Part shown: in pieces, positions 47,994 to 59,677 of the stretch
Position numbering within the stretch: position 1 is the stretch's first letter
Layout: every line of letters begins with the position of its first letter
Source of the DNA: Rhizomucor pusillus
Lineage: Eukaryota > Mucoromycota > Mucoromycetes > Mucorales > Lichtheimiaceae
Direction: 5' to 3'
Assembly (NCBI GenBank): GCA_900175165.2
Contig: FWWN02000604.1
Location: forward strand, 54,367-118,366
DNA length: 64,000 nt
Made by a program: the position numbers and the translations under genes
Notes under the pieces: model-generated
Seen by the model: the letters and a program-made list of their open reading frames with translations, nothing else
What the model was told of the DNA's origin: nothing
The model's database searches: none

Positions 47994-48724
47994 ATGGCAA
48001 CGCGTGTAAGCTCCCGCCTCTTTTCTCACGTCAGCGGCATTCATCGCAGACGCTTTCACGCGTCGATCCATGTAAAGAATCAGAAAAGCATTCCTCACAA
48101 AGGTCAGTGACCAGCAGCAAGCTCGAACGAATATTCCCTATGCTAAAGTTGGATCTGTGCAGATCTTGCATATTTGCATTTCCACCCAATCTCCAGCGGA
48201 CAACCCTCTGCTACTTCGAAGTATGCACTGTCATATCTCTCAAGCAACGATGTACCGAGCGGAAAGAGTCTCAAGGACCACTCTGAGCTGGTTATTGGGT
48301 GGTCTCCAGAGACGACGCTCGAGCCAAGAACATTTGTCGACAATGCAGCGTTTGTGGACTTTATGACCAATGTTCTTAAAGAAAACATCCATCGCGTGAA
48401 TGACCCTGTACTAAAGAGTCTGGCTGAATGGCAGAAAGAAGGGTAGGATTTTAAACTTTGAAGGAGATAAATGTGTACCCTGTCTCACGAGTCTTTAACG
48501 TCAGATGGATGCACATTGCCGATGAGCGGGACCCACCGGCCTGGGGTCGCATTCCTTTCCCAGAGGATATAGTTGGAACTGTACTTGTTAAAGATGGAGT
48601 CATCCAGCCTAACACTTACCAAGCTATGCCAGCTCACAGACTAGTAACTGCTCACGGTATCTTCCAGCTCCCCGAGTCACTTACCAAGGTCTTGATCGAC
48701 GCTGCAAAAAAGAGGATCAAATAG
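47994..48724 (+). CDS. Conserved fungal protein with mitochondrial-type presequence
   Basis: 202-residue protein, exons 47994-48102, 48163-48442, 48505-48724. The N-terminus (MATRVSSRLFSHVSGIHRRR then FHASIHV) is basic, amphipathic and has an RRRF-HAS cleavage-like site, typical of mitochondrial import. The rest has a pattern I associate with an uncharacterised fungal family: HSELVIGWSPE, an FVDNAAFVDFMTNVLKENIH helix, and WMHIADERDPPAWGRIPFPE then DIVGTVLVKDGVIQPNTYQ. The DERDPPAWGRIP.PEDI run is striking and probably the functional core, but no activity is known to me. It shares a very short upstream region with the SZT2-like gene. Confidence 0.8.
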
Positions 48725-49058
48725 ACGCTATGTAATATTTATTATATTATCATCTCCTCTCGTTTCAATTATGTTGAAAGAAGCCAGTTGATAAGTTGTG
48801 GAGGTTGAATGCACTTCTGTTCTGTGAACTGATACTTTTTTAATGGTTACATTAATGAGCAACAACTTAGCGTTGCTATGAGCACCAGACAGTCAGGCTT
48901 TTAAAGATATGCTTGAGCAATAATAACAGATGTTACAAACAATGGCCGATGATGCTCAAATTTTTGGATTTATCAAAGCGACGACGCGCGAACTTGAAAT
49001 CAAACTTCCGCGCGCAGCCAACGCGTCTCGCATCCTTTCCCTAATTTGCTAAAATAAC
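48725..49058. other. Intergenic region upstream of RPA32
   Basis: About 330 bases. ACGCGTCTCG (49021-49030) contains an ACGCGT word identical to the MCB cell-cycle box that controls replication genes in yeasts, about 30 bp before the RPA32 ATG; function here is inference. No gene seen. Confidence 0.4.
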
Positions 49059-50136
49059 ATGAATAGTAAGTCGTGAGACGATCTGGAGAGCCAATCGTCA
49101 ATTATTCACGATCAATGTCCACGCATAGATTACCTCGGAGGAGACACCGGTGCAGGCTTCATGGACACATCCTTTTCTAGCACCTCGGCAGGTCCAAGAG
49201 TATGACTTTGAACGACGAACAGCGTGTTTGCGCAGCACTAATCCTCGTGAAAACAGAGACCTATGGGTGAACAAACCTTGCGAGCCGTTACGTTGAAACA
49301 GCTTGCCAACGTTAATATACCACAAGACAATGTTTTCCGAATTGACAATGTAGATCTGACTCAGGTACGGCACGCGTGTAAAGGTGAACAGCACCAGGTT
49401 TCGAAACATTGAGTATATATTTCCAGTGCACCTTTGTCGCTGTTATTCGAAACATTCAAGAACACTCGACAAACGTTGTATATATGATGGAAGATGGCAC
49501 AGGTGTCGCCGAAGTACGGAAATGGATCGACCAAAATGAAGGAAACGAAGAAATACAAAGGCGCCGTGAACTCACGTATGGATTGTTTGATTGCTCTCCT
49601 CGGTATCAACTTTATATTTACATGTTTATTACAATAGAGAGGATTCATATGTTCGCGTATTTGGACGGTTGAACAGTTTCAACGGCAAAGTAACCGTTGT
49701 GGCACACAAAATTCGACCTGTCACGAATTTCAACGAGATCAGCTATCATTTCCTCGAAGCTATCATGACTCACCTTGCATTCACAAAGAAACCAGTATGT
49801 TACAACAAATTCTACGCTACTTGCAGCTGTAGTATGATGCTCACAAACTTGATGTAGTCTTCTGCCGACGGAGACGTAGTAATGACTGACAGCAGCAACT
49901 TTACCGCCCAAAGCGCCAGTGCTTCATTTGGAGGTGGAAGTCTCCACAAACGTGTCATGGATGTTATCATGCAATACCACGAATACGAGGACGGCGCAAG
50001 CATTGATCAAATTGTCCACCAGCTTCAAGATGTTCCGCAGGACAAGGTTAGGGATACGATCGAATATCTCATCAATGAAGGACACTGCTACAATACAACC
50101 GACGATAACCACGTAAAATCAACGGAAGCTCTCTGA
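49059..50136 (+). CDS. RPA2: Replication protein A 32 kDa subunit
   Basis: 256-residue RPA2/Rfa2, part of the heterotrimeric single-strand DNA-binding complex in replication and repair. Exons: 49059-49065 (7 nt), 49129-49199, 49257-49364, 49427-49575, 49638-49794, 49858-50136. Order: Gly/Ser-rich, phosphorylatable N-terminus (NNYLGGDTGAGFMDTSFSST), OB fold (LRAVTLKQL, FRIDNVDLTQCTFVAVIRNI, YMMEDGTGVAEVRKW, YVRVFGRLNSFNGKVTVVAH, VTNFNEISYHFLEAI) and a C-terminal winged helix (LHKRVMDVIMQYHEYEDGAS). Length fits the family (about 270). The first coding exon holds just ATG AAT A. Confidence 0.95.
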
Positions 50137-50319
50137 ACTAAATAAATGAATAAAATGAGTTTGCTAGCCACAGAAGACCATTTATCTTTGCTATATAAAC
50201 CTCATCATCAATGGACAAATCAGGGCTCTGAGTTTTTGGGCCAGTCTGTCTGACCATGCAAAAACGGAATCCGTCCTTTGCTTGTTTTAGCCCAGCTCTT
50301 TTGTCTTCTCTCATTCTGG

Positions 50320-50928
50320 ATGAGCTCATGGTGTCCAGTAAACTTTGTTCCAAGTACCTCAAGGCATCTTTCTACAGCGAATCCTGAAACCGAGAAGAAG
50401 GAGGAGAAATCGAGCGGTGATCAAGTTGCCGAACTATACAGAGCGATTATTGGCGATGAGGGACAAAAGGAGAAGGAGAAGGAGAAGGACGAAGAGAATA
50501 GCATGGTAAAGTGTGAAAGTTGCAACATGCTCATCCGGCGTGGCTCCATGACTCGTCACATACGAGGCACTGCGCATATGGTCAGTGCAGATATACTGAA
50601 AGCACCCGACTTTTTGGTGTTGAACGAGACGAACGTCGGATTCAAGATGCTCCGGTCACAAGGATGGGAGTACGAGCAAGGTCTCGGTGCGGCGGGTCAA
50701 GGACGACGACATCCAATAGCTACAGCGCTCAAACCAAACCGGCTTGGCATTGGACATCCCGAATCGAGTCGAAAACGAGTAACGCATACCTGGCAGCAGG
50801 TCGAAAGCCAGCATCAAAAGAAACAACGCGGCGAAGTGCTTCCAAAACCAAGCGGCAAACAGATTGCGCGTGCCGCTCGAAAGGAGTCCAAGAAACGGGT
50901 TGCGATGCTCAACTATATGAACTCATAG
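50320..50928 (+). CDS. G-patch domain protein with C2H2-like finger
   Basis: 202-residue intronless gene. After a charged, Lys/Glu-rich N-terminal part it has a U1-type C2H2-like finger (CESCNMLIRRGSMTRHIRGT then AH) and a G-patch (GFKMLRSQGWEYEQGLGAAG then QGRRHP and PNRLGIG), followed by a basic C-terminus (RAARKESKKRVAMLNYM). Finger plus G-patch resembles the GPANK1 group without the ankyrins. G-patches activate DEAH helicases in splicing or ribosome assembly; that role is inferred. The start is the ATG at 50320; an upstream ATG at 50256 is in another frame. A shorter protein could begin at ATG 50503 (MVKCESC). Confidence 0.78.
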   Translation: MSSWCPVNFVPSTSRHLSTANPETEKKEEKSSGDQVAELYRAIIGDEGQKEKEKEKDEENSMVKCESCNMLIRRGSMTRHIRGTAHMVSADILKAPDFLVLNETNVGFKMLRSQGWEYEQGLGAAGQGRRHPIATALKPNRLGIGHPESSRKRVTHTWQQVESQHQKKQRGEVLPKPSGKQIARAARKESKKRVAMLNYMNS

Positions 50929-51064
50929 TAGAAATATCAACCATTGTACATTAATGTAAATGCTTGAAAATAACAGACAAAGTGAGACTTCTTTTGCTCA
51001 GAAAAGCGAATTGGACGCTCGCTTTTTTTCTTTTTGCTTTCCTTATCCTATTACTTTTGATACA

Positions 51065-51763
51065 ATGAGCTCGCAGCACTTGATACCGCCAGTGGTAGGA
51101 ATAATGCGTAGTAAACATGATGCCAACGGTGATGCTAAGCGAAAACGGGGCTTTGCTTGCCATGCCAACTGTTAGAATTTCGGCATGATTGAGGAGGATC
51201 TATACCGATCAGGACAACCCAACGAACTCAACTTCCCGTTTCTCGAGAAGCTCGGATTGAAAACCATTGCGTGGCTAGCACCTGAGGAACCTAATCAGCG
51301 ATTGTAAGTGCAGCAAAACTTGAGAGAGAGACCGGGGGCTGACTATCCATCCTCCGTGGTAGCCTCGACTTTATAGACGACCAAGAAATACAGCTCCATC
51401 ACTTGGGCGTCGTCTCGTCCGTCAACGCGCTGGATCCAATCACGGAAGAAGCTGTGCTGGAAGCACTGGAACTTATATTAAATCCAAGCAATTATCCGAT
51501 GATGATCATGTGTAATCTTGGAAGGCATCGAACTGGTAAAGCGCAGCATAAATTTGTTGTTTGTGGGTCGCAACTCACCCGCGCAAACGTTAGGCACCAT
51601 TGTCGGATGTTTACGGAAGCTGCAGCGCTGGAATCTCACGTCAATATTTGAAGAGTACCGTCGCTACGCTGGACCCAAAGTGCGTCTACTCAACGAGCAG
51701 TTTATTGAACTTTTTGATACCGATCTCGTACGCGTGCCGCAGAACAAACCCAGCTGGTTGTAG
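51065..51763 (+). CDS. Siw14/Oca1-like dual-specificity phosphatase
   Basis: 166-residue atypical protein phosphatase of the plant-fungal (PFA-DSP) type; yeast Siw14 removes the 5-beta-phosphate of inositol pyrophosphates. Exons: 51065-51094, 51176-51303, 51363-51535, 51594-51763. The hallmark N-terminus [20 protein letters not shown] then [19 protein letters not shown] is followed by the CX5R loop CNLGRHRTG and [20 protein letters not shown]. In the loop, Siw14 has HCxxGKxR; here CNLGRHRTG keeps the Cys and Arg but has Asn after Cys and Leu in the third place, as in Oca1/Oca2-type members, some of which are poorly active. Activity is therefore uncertain. Confidence 0.9.
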
Positions 51764-51947
51764 TACATCCCATTCCATTTCACATATATATTCATAGCAT
51801 CATCATCATCCAAGCAGAACAATAAAGCACCGAGTGTGATTTATGCAGTAATGTGCGCGCACATCCGGACACGGAGCATTGTTCTTCCGCAGCAGCAGTA
51901 GCTGTCAATTTTAGGGCTCAGGGCGGGAAGGACAACGTTAAGCGATC

Positions 51948-53489
51948 ATGTTGAAGCATTTCGGTCGTCGAGGACTGTCGACATTGTCGGCAAGCAGCCC
52001 GTTTCGACTGGCAGTTGTCGGCAGTGGTCCTGCTGGATTCTACACCGCCCACCGGTTGCTGAAGGATGTCACTAATACCAGAATCGATATGTATGAGAGT
52101 TTGCCGGTTCCTCACGGACTTGTTCGGTACGGCGTAGCTCCCGATCACCCCGAAGTCAAGGTCAGTTTATTTGCTGCTGTTGCTGCGAGCGAGAAACGGA
52201 CGAACTGACTTGCGGAATAGAATGTCATGAGCACATTTGATCGCGTGGCAGAAGACGAACGGTTCCGTTTTCTCGGCAACGTTACCGTCGGCTCAAAAAA
52301 GGGAGTTACGGTGGACGAACTCAAAGAGAACTACGACGCTATCCTGTTCACGTATGGAGCAAGCCAAGACCGGCACCTGAATGTATCGGGTGAAGATTTA
52401 TATGGCGTAGAGTCAGCGCGAGCGTTTGTGGGTTGGTATAATGGTTTACCCCAATTCGAATCATTGAAGCTGCCGCTGGAAGATACGGACACAGTTGTCG
52501 TCATTGGCCAGGGCAACGTCGCTCTGGATGTCGCCCGTATCTTGCTCAGCCCCATTGATGTCTTGAGAAAGACCGATATCACAGAGTACGCATTGGAAGC
52601 ATTGTCCAAAAGCCGAGTCCGGAACGTACACGTTGTTGGCCGAAGAGGACCACTGCAGGCATCTTTCACTGCAAAGGAACTGCGTGAGCAAATGAACCTG
52701 CCCGGTGTAACGTTCAAGGCCGACCTTGAATGGATAAAGTCAGAGATCGCTGCCCACCAGGCCGCAGTGAGCAAAAACCGGCCACTTAAACGACTGATGA
52801 GTATCCTTGAAAAGGGATCACCAACAACTCACGCTGAGAGATCCTGGTCGCTCGAATTTTTACGCAGCCCGTCCAGGATCCTCGCAGACGACGAAACTCA
52901 GTCTCGAGTGAAAGCTATCGAGTATGAGGTGAATCGACTAGAAGGTCCGTGGGATCAATGCAAAGCTGTGGGAACAGGACAGCACGTCGTTCAGGAGTGT
53001 GGTATTGTCCTGCGCAGTATCGGATACAAGAGCGTACCGATGGAGGGTGTTCCTTTCGATGAACGACGAGGTCGTGTACCCAACAAATACGGAAAAGTTC
53101 AGACTGCAGACGGTCAGGAAGTGAGTGTCGCTCACGTGCAACTTCATGTTTCAATGCATCTAATTTAACTACCACCCACCTTTTAGGTATCGGGAATGTA
53201 CGTAGCAGGATGGCTAAAGAACGGTCCCACTGGAGTTATCGTTTCGACCATGTCTGATGCTTACGAAACCGCAGCGACCATCGTAAACGATCTAGAGAAC
53301 ACAGTGCCGGCTGGCAAGAAGGGAGCGGATGGTATTCTTGAATTGCTCCATTCGCGTGGAATACAACCAGTAAGCTACACCGACTGGAAGAAGATTGAGG
53401 CTGCAGAGTTTGCGGCAGGCCAGAAACTAGGCAAGCCTCGGGAGAAATATAGTAAAATAGAAGATATGCTTGCTATCCTTCGTTCATAG
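51948..53489 (+). CDS. ARH1: NADPH:adrenodoxin oxidoreductase, mitochondrial
   Basis: 471-residue FAD enzyme that passes electrons from NADPH to the mitochondrial ferredoxin for Fe-S cluster and heme A synthesis. Exons: 51948-52160, 52221-53120, 53187-53489. A short basic presequence (MLKHFGRRGLSTLSA) precedes the FAD-binding VVGSGPAGFYTAHRLL, the PHGLVRYGVAPDHPEVK segment, the NADPH-binding VVVIGQGNVALDVARILL and VHVVGRRGPLQASFTAKELR, and the C-terminal GMYVAGWLKNGPTGVI that contacts flavin and nicotinamide. All are textbook for this family and the length matches yeast Arh1 (493). Confidence 0.96.
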
Positions 53490-53739
53490 AATGACGCTTT
53501 TGTACAATAGTAGAAAATATATGTATGGCAATGCATTTACGTAAGGGCATAAGTACCCACGCAGATATTTGCAGCAACAGCAGGTTTGCTATATATCTTC
53601 AATGTTCTTCACCTTTTGTTTCTTTGTGAGATGACAAGATAAAAGATGAGGAAAATCAACAAGAATGATCTAGTTTTACCGATGCTTTTCGTTTTTCTTT
53701 TTGCTATACATATCTACCATATCATTGTTTTAAAATAAA

Positions 53740-56700
53740 TTATGCCTCCATGCATATCCATCCACAGACAGTGCTGTCGTCCTTGACAAGCTGCCAAGTA
53801 TCCCAGTAATGCAAGTCTAACTTCAATGCGGCTACTCGAACCGTTTCATTTCTACTCATGGTCTTGATACGAATGTATCCTTCGTCGTTGCTGTCATCAT
53901 CCTCATCCGTACCTTCAGTCTTCAAAAGATCACTATCTGTGAATGAAACTTGCTTAGCGCGCTCCTCGGCTGAGCGCTGCATGGGTGGGACGTAGCTAGA
54001 CCTTCGCCGACTTTGTATCTCACGTTCGTGTGTATGCACGACTTTAAGGAACGAATCCAAGTCGTGGACAGGGCGACCATTCACCTCGACGATCCATACA
54101 CCGGGTCGCAGCACATTGGAAGCCGGCGAGCCATACAAGGTGCAAGAGACATAGACACCTTCGGGTACATTTCGTACTTGCTCCAAAACGGCCTTGTAAG
54201 GCCGCTGGATCAATGCACCTTGCCAGCCGATAACACGCGTTGTTTCGTAATCGCTAAAGTGGCTGAGAGGCACAGTTGCTTGCACCTCTTTGCCGTTGCG
54301 CAAAACGATCATGTCTACACTGTCGCTTTCTTTAATAGGTGTCAAATCAGACATCCGAGTGACGAGCTGGCCGTTCATGCTAAGCACGACATCGCCGACT
54401 TTGAGAACTTTGGCAGACGGACTGCGCTCGTCGAGAATATTTAGAACATAAAGCAATGTATGCCGAGTGCTTCCACTCTTTTCGATACGTTGGACCCATT
54501 CGTCCGAAAGACCAAGTGTGCGCGCAGCTGCAATGCGCATTGTCCAAAATTCAACGTCGAGTGCCTTAAAGGTTGCTCTTTCGCCCTTGATAAACTTTTC
54601 TACGACCGGCTGCACCAGCGAGGCCGGCAGACCGGACATGAACGAGATGTCCTTGCCTTTTTCATTCTGCGAGGAATAGCTGACCCACAGCGCTTGCACT
54701 TTGCCCTCTTCTGTCGTCAACAAACCGCCAATCGAGTTGCTGCCGTCGTCGACCTTGATACCCTCCACGTTCATGGCACGCCAGCGTGGCGGTGAGCACT
54801 CACGCGTGCCAACGCTCGAGACATTGCCAACGGATGTTTTCTTTGTCGTTATAGAGTGATCGTTGCCGATGCCTGTAAAGTGCACTTCGTCGCCCTGGTT
54901 CAGCTCCTTGTCGCTAAACTCGATCGCCTTGACAGGCGTGTCTCCAATCAAGGATGGATCGTAGGTGAGAATCACATAGTTGTAGAATGGATGGAGGAAC
55001 AGTAGTTTGCCAGGAATGATAATGCTGTTGGCGAAGGTGATCAGAATATCGCCGAGACTGATCGGGATTGTGTCGCGGTCGCAGACAATAAGCGGTGGAT
55101 TTGTCGACACAACGTATCCAGTGCCGTAGAACTGCGTTGCTTTCATTCCGTCCACGAGATACGGTAGGTAAAAATCCACCGCAACAAACGACGGCATTAA
55201 TTTTTCTGCTAGCGCCATGGAAGAGTCAAGTGGTGGAAGCGAAGCAGTAGCTGGTTTGTACGGCGGCGTGGGCGGTGGAGGGGGCATTTCGGTGTAATCC
55301 CACAAACCGGTTTGGTCTATTCCAAATAGTTGTTAATTGATATGCTAATTGGGAAATTCAAAGTAAATATATCGTTGTTACCGTTTCTGACCGCCAGGCG
55401 GAATTTGTGCCAATGCCGATCGACGTGCATAATCATGACCTTGTCTTTGTATGCCTTGTGTAACGAGTAAAATCTGTTTTGTACACTGGTTAGAGGACAC
55501 TCGCTATATTGATACCAAGGAAATCAAATCATTTACCTGAGCGGAACCCGTGCATTGTCTGGCAATGTATGCATTGCTTCGATGAATTCATCCAAATTCC
55601 TGGTTGGGATATTGTTGACGCTAACAATAATGCTCTTCCGCCAAGCACTCGCGCTCGCAAGCATGTGTCCCGACGTAGCCACGTACACACCTTCCACGGG
55701 CTGCGAGTATGATTTTGCCAACTGGTAAGATAGATCATGCACGATACCGCCACCGATTTCAACGAATCGGTCGGGTGTGATGCTATGCAAGTCTTGCACT
55801 GTCAATGTGACATCAAAGATCTTCTTGCCTCGCGATATAGTCAGCGTGATCTGCTCGCCGACATTGTCGTCGATGATGCCAAATAAAGCAATGAAGTGAG
55901 GCACGAGTTGGCCGTTGCAGCCAATAACGATATCACCAGGCACCAAAATGTTATCCGCCGGGCCCTTGGGCAACAATGAGCGGACAACCAGCATGCCGGT
56001 TTCCATGGGGAATTTTGCTCGAACTTTCTCTTCAATGTGTGCCTTGAGGCCAAGGCGGCGCACTTCATTGTACGGCAAGTACTCAAACTCGGTCTGCAGC
56101 GTGCCTCGAGGCACCTGCTTGCCTTGTTGGACGTAGCCTAGCGCTCGCTTGACTCTGTCCAGTGGCAGGTAGTAACTGGAAGACGCACGGCTAGCGCCAC
56201 CAGCGTTCAGGGCAACTGCGTGGCCATCGATATCCAGCACAGGGCTTCCAGAGGACCCGCCGCTGGTACCGGATGCGGCTTGGAGATAAAATGTATTGAA
56301 GTCGTTGTATTCACCGACACCGTACTCGGGTGCTCTAAAGTCACAACCATTGTTTGAGTTATATCAGATACTATTGGAGCACGGATAAATTTCACCTTCG
56401 ATCCAAACGCGCTAGCGTACCCGCTAAAATGCTGAGCTTTTCGCCGGCATCGTTGCTACACACATCGGAGTATCAGTAAACATCAATCCGGTAATTTACA
56501 ATAGATGTCTAAGTTACCCGACTACACGGATATCAAGACCAACTTTGGCCCGCTCTGGACTGAGCTCAATCTCTTCTAGCTCCATAAACTTGACCTTGGA
56601 AGGATCGAACTATGCGCTTCATGTGTCAATTCTAAAGTGCGTCTCCGATCTGCCCAAAAAAAGATAACAGACCTTCATAAATCCAAAGTCGTGGACGGGA

Positions 56701-57275
56701 TCCCGGTACACGGGTTTGAGATCCACTTCCTCGTAGTTTGTCAAGATGGCCTGCGCGACGATGGGCGCAGGAGAGACGACGTGGCGGTTTGTCAAGATAA
56801 TTCCACGTTGAGCGTCGACGATAAAACCTGTTGCAGTGTAACCACCTGACGTTTCGGTATCGAAACTACGAACATGACTCGCTTTGATCGATACGATCGC
56901 TTTGATAGCTCGTTCCAAGGTTGGCTCCCACGACCGGGCTTTGTAAGGGACACCAGCGTGCACTGCAGATTCAGTCGTGTTGAATCCTTCTGCAGAATCC
57001 AGGTGGCCCGGGAAACTGCCGCCTCCAATGATATAATCCATGGGCAGGCGTGGCGGCATCACGGTCCATCCGTATGAGGCGAGTGATTTGGAGCGTCCGC
57101 GGAACGTTTTGCTGTCTGCAATCGGTTGCTGTTCATATCGAGTCGCTGCGGATGATGCAAAATCAGCGTGCGATCGTAATTTTGAGTGGATGTCATCTCC
57201 GGCGTTCGGTGCAGGGGAACCGATCGTTGCCGGCGGCGGCGGTGTTGCTACAAGTGGATGTTGAGGATCATCCAT
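53740..57275 (-). CDS. NMA111: Nma111/Ynm3-type HtrA serine protease
   Basis: 1073-residue nuclear HtrA-family protease with duplicated protease-PDZ halves; the yeast protein (997 aa) acts in stress and apoptosis-like death. Exons: 56673-57275, 56518-56609, 56396-56455, 55537-56334, 55382-55473, 53740-55316. The active half shows the triad: His about 165 (ILTNRHVVSP), Asp about 196 (DPVHDFGFMK) and Ser about 280 (GTSGGSSGSPV). A PDZ with VRSLLPKGPADNILVPGDIV and a second with VYVSCTLYGSPASNVLRPG follow. The C-terminal protease-like half (VDFYLPYLVDG, DGSNSIGGLLT) lacks a proper GxSGG motif and is presumably inactive, as in yeast. The N-terminal 80 residues are Pro/Ser rich. In-frame ATGs upstream (to 57398) could extend it, but MDDPQHPL fits better. 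Confidence 0.94.
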
Positions 57276-57810
57276 GATAATAACAAGAAGACGAAAATAA
57301 AGAAGAGATATAACCCTTGCAACCAAGGAAATGCCATCAATGCGAAAGTTTGAAGCACGCCAGAGCGACGTCATGCTTTGAGCTCCGACAGCTCCCATAC
57401 GACCCTAAATTGCTTACACTACGCACCCACGCAAAACGAATCTCACTCTGAACATGGTCTATTGAAAAAGGAGATCGGCACAAAGCAGCGTGACAGTGGC
57501 GTCGTTGCGGGATCACCGGAGTTTCGGCTGCAGATGGCGGTGTATCTAACAATGCATAGCAACAAATGCTGCTACACCTCTCGCTAAAAAGGGCATGGTC
57601 GATGCAATGCATAAGAAACATTGAACCAATTATACATATACAACATTTTAAACTATTACTCCTCATTTCCGAAAGGAGGGAAAGTACAAAACAAAGAAAA
57701 AGAAGGATACAAATGCGGACGGACAACAACGAAATCATGAAAAGAAAAAAAGGAGGTGATAGTGGTGGTGGGGTACATGTGTTGCGATGACTATCAAATG
57801 CGAAAGAAAA

Positions 57811-58828
57811 TTAATGGATATGTGTGGTGGTAGTAGTATGAGTTTGCTTATCGGGGCGTCCAACACGGTGAACACGTAAATGTCTTCTCATGTTGCTTTG
57901 GACACTAAACTTGCGGCCGCAGTCAGGTTCAGGACAGGCGAAGGGCTTTTCACCCGTGTGGGAGTAGATGTGGATACGTAAAGATGAAGGACGAGAGAAT
58001 GCTTTCATGCAATACTGACATACGTAGCGATCGTTGCCGTTGCTGTTACTGGTGGTAGCGCCAGCAGCCTTTTTACCGTTGTTGCTGTTATCTTGCAGCA
58101 CTAGTTCGTTTCCTTGCTGTGTCAGGGGCGGACTGTGAGAAACAGCACGGGACTTTTGGGGCATATGACCATTCAACATTAGATCGACGGTGTTTGCTGA
58201 GGCTGCACGTCTGTGATGCGAATGGCGAGATGGTTGTGGCACAAGAGGATAGTGCTGGTGGCGGTGGGCTGCCAAATGTGCCACAAACGGCTGAGACAGC
58301 TCTGATCGAGATCGGACATGGTGCGAGGCTGCTGCGTTTCTACCGCTCCTCCTCGTCGTCGTCCTGTCATCCGCAGCAGCAAAAAAGTGTAAAGGAGGAG
58401 GGAGCGACGAGCCTGCCAAAGGAGGAAACAAGGCCGGAGCAGCAGCAGCAGGCGGTGGTTGTTGCTGCTGTGCAGGTCCCTGCAATGACAGATTCTGCAG
58501 TTCTACAGGCAGACTGCTGACACTGTGAGAGCTTCTGTGGTGACCGGCAGTGCGACGAGGCCTAGTAGAGGAAGAGGCACTCAGCGCCGACATGCCGTGT
58601 GGTTGTGTTCCATTTGGAGCAACATGGCCATGGTACGAGGACGGCCCATTGCAATGAGCGAACACTTTTTGAAACAGCAGCAGTGCTTGTGAGTAAAGCA
58701 AGTCCCTGTACAGCGAGGAGGGGTAGAGAATACTCACGTTCCTGGTCTTTTGGTGCAAAGTAGTCTGCGGGAAGTAGAGAATCTATGGACGGAAGTTGTT
58801 CTGTATCGTTCGATTTTGCCAGGACCAT
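57811..58828 (-). CDS. C2H2 zinc-finger transcription factor
   Basis: 321-residue protein, exons 58738-58828 and 57811-58685. Two tandem C2H2 fingers lie at the C-terminus: YVCQYCMKAFSRPSSLRIHI then YSHTGEKPFACPEPDCGRKF then SVQSNMRRHLRVH, joined by a TGEKPF linker, so DNA binding is very likely. The remaining 240 residues are low complexity: Ser, His, Pro, Ala and Gln rich, with many RRxS/HRRAAS sites that could be phosphorylated by PKA (inference). It resembles fungal two-finger regulators but no specific orthologue can be named. The tail ends in a Thr/His run. Confidence 0.85.
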
Positions 58829-59677
58829 GAAGTAAAGAAGTCAGAGAAGAAAAGCAAGTCTAGTGTGCTTCGGACTTGCCACACATTTTTTTTCTTCTCG
58901 GTCGGTCCAGAGGATCGGCATCGGCTTTAGCGGATCGACAAGGCCGAATTCCGGTTTCGTCATTGATGCTCCGAAAATGGAAATGGTCTTAAAAACTGTA
59001 TCGACTTCTTAAACATAGCAGTACCGGGTCTGCGGTTTTCACATTGTAATTAGTATCATAACTTGGATACATACATTACGACAGTATTTATGGTTCAATC
59101 GAAAAGAGTTTCCGTGATGTAACAACTAAGGATACTGCAACTCCTTTTCCTATAATTTTTTCTCGGTGAATAGGATAACAACCACCACGTATTGATATTC
59201 GCTTCTCAAAAAAGTCAATTTCATAGAGGTCTTGTTGAATTAAGATACTGTGTAATGTTATGGCCCACTACTAAGATGTTATCTTGAGTTTGTTTCTTTC
59301 TGCTGCTTCTGTTGATGTTGCTTATATTCTTTAAGATGTCGTTCTTCTCTCTTTTACAGTACATGTGTTCTGCGGCGTTTTTTCAGAAATACATCCGACA
59401 TGTGTAATTGCTTGTCACCTTGAAAGATTCTATCTTCGAGCGCTTACGTCAGTAGATTGCAGGGGAGGAATAAGGGTAGGATGACGAGATTAGTAATCTT
59501 TTTGGCGTCTTGTTTCTTTGTGCAACTTGTACTGCCAAAGGCGCAATTGCATATTGGTCATCTACAGCAAGTATTGTCGTTTTTCTGTGCAACCGTAACG
59601 CTGTAATGAAGCATAACAATATAAAAAGGAGCAATGATCCATCTAGAGCGACGACAAGTAATCATTTCTTCCTCCAA
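58829..59677. other. Intergenic region upstream of the broken dehydrogenase gene
   Basis: About 850 bases, AT-rich, no gene or repeat recognised. This is where the density of intact genes ends. Confidence 0.35.
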
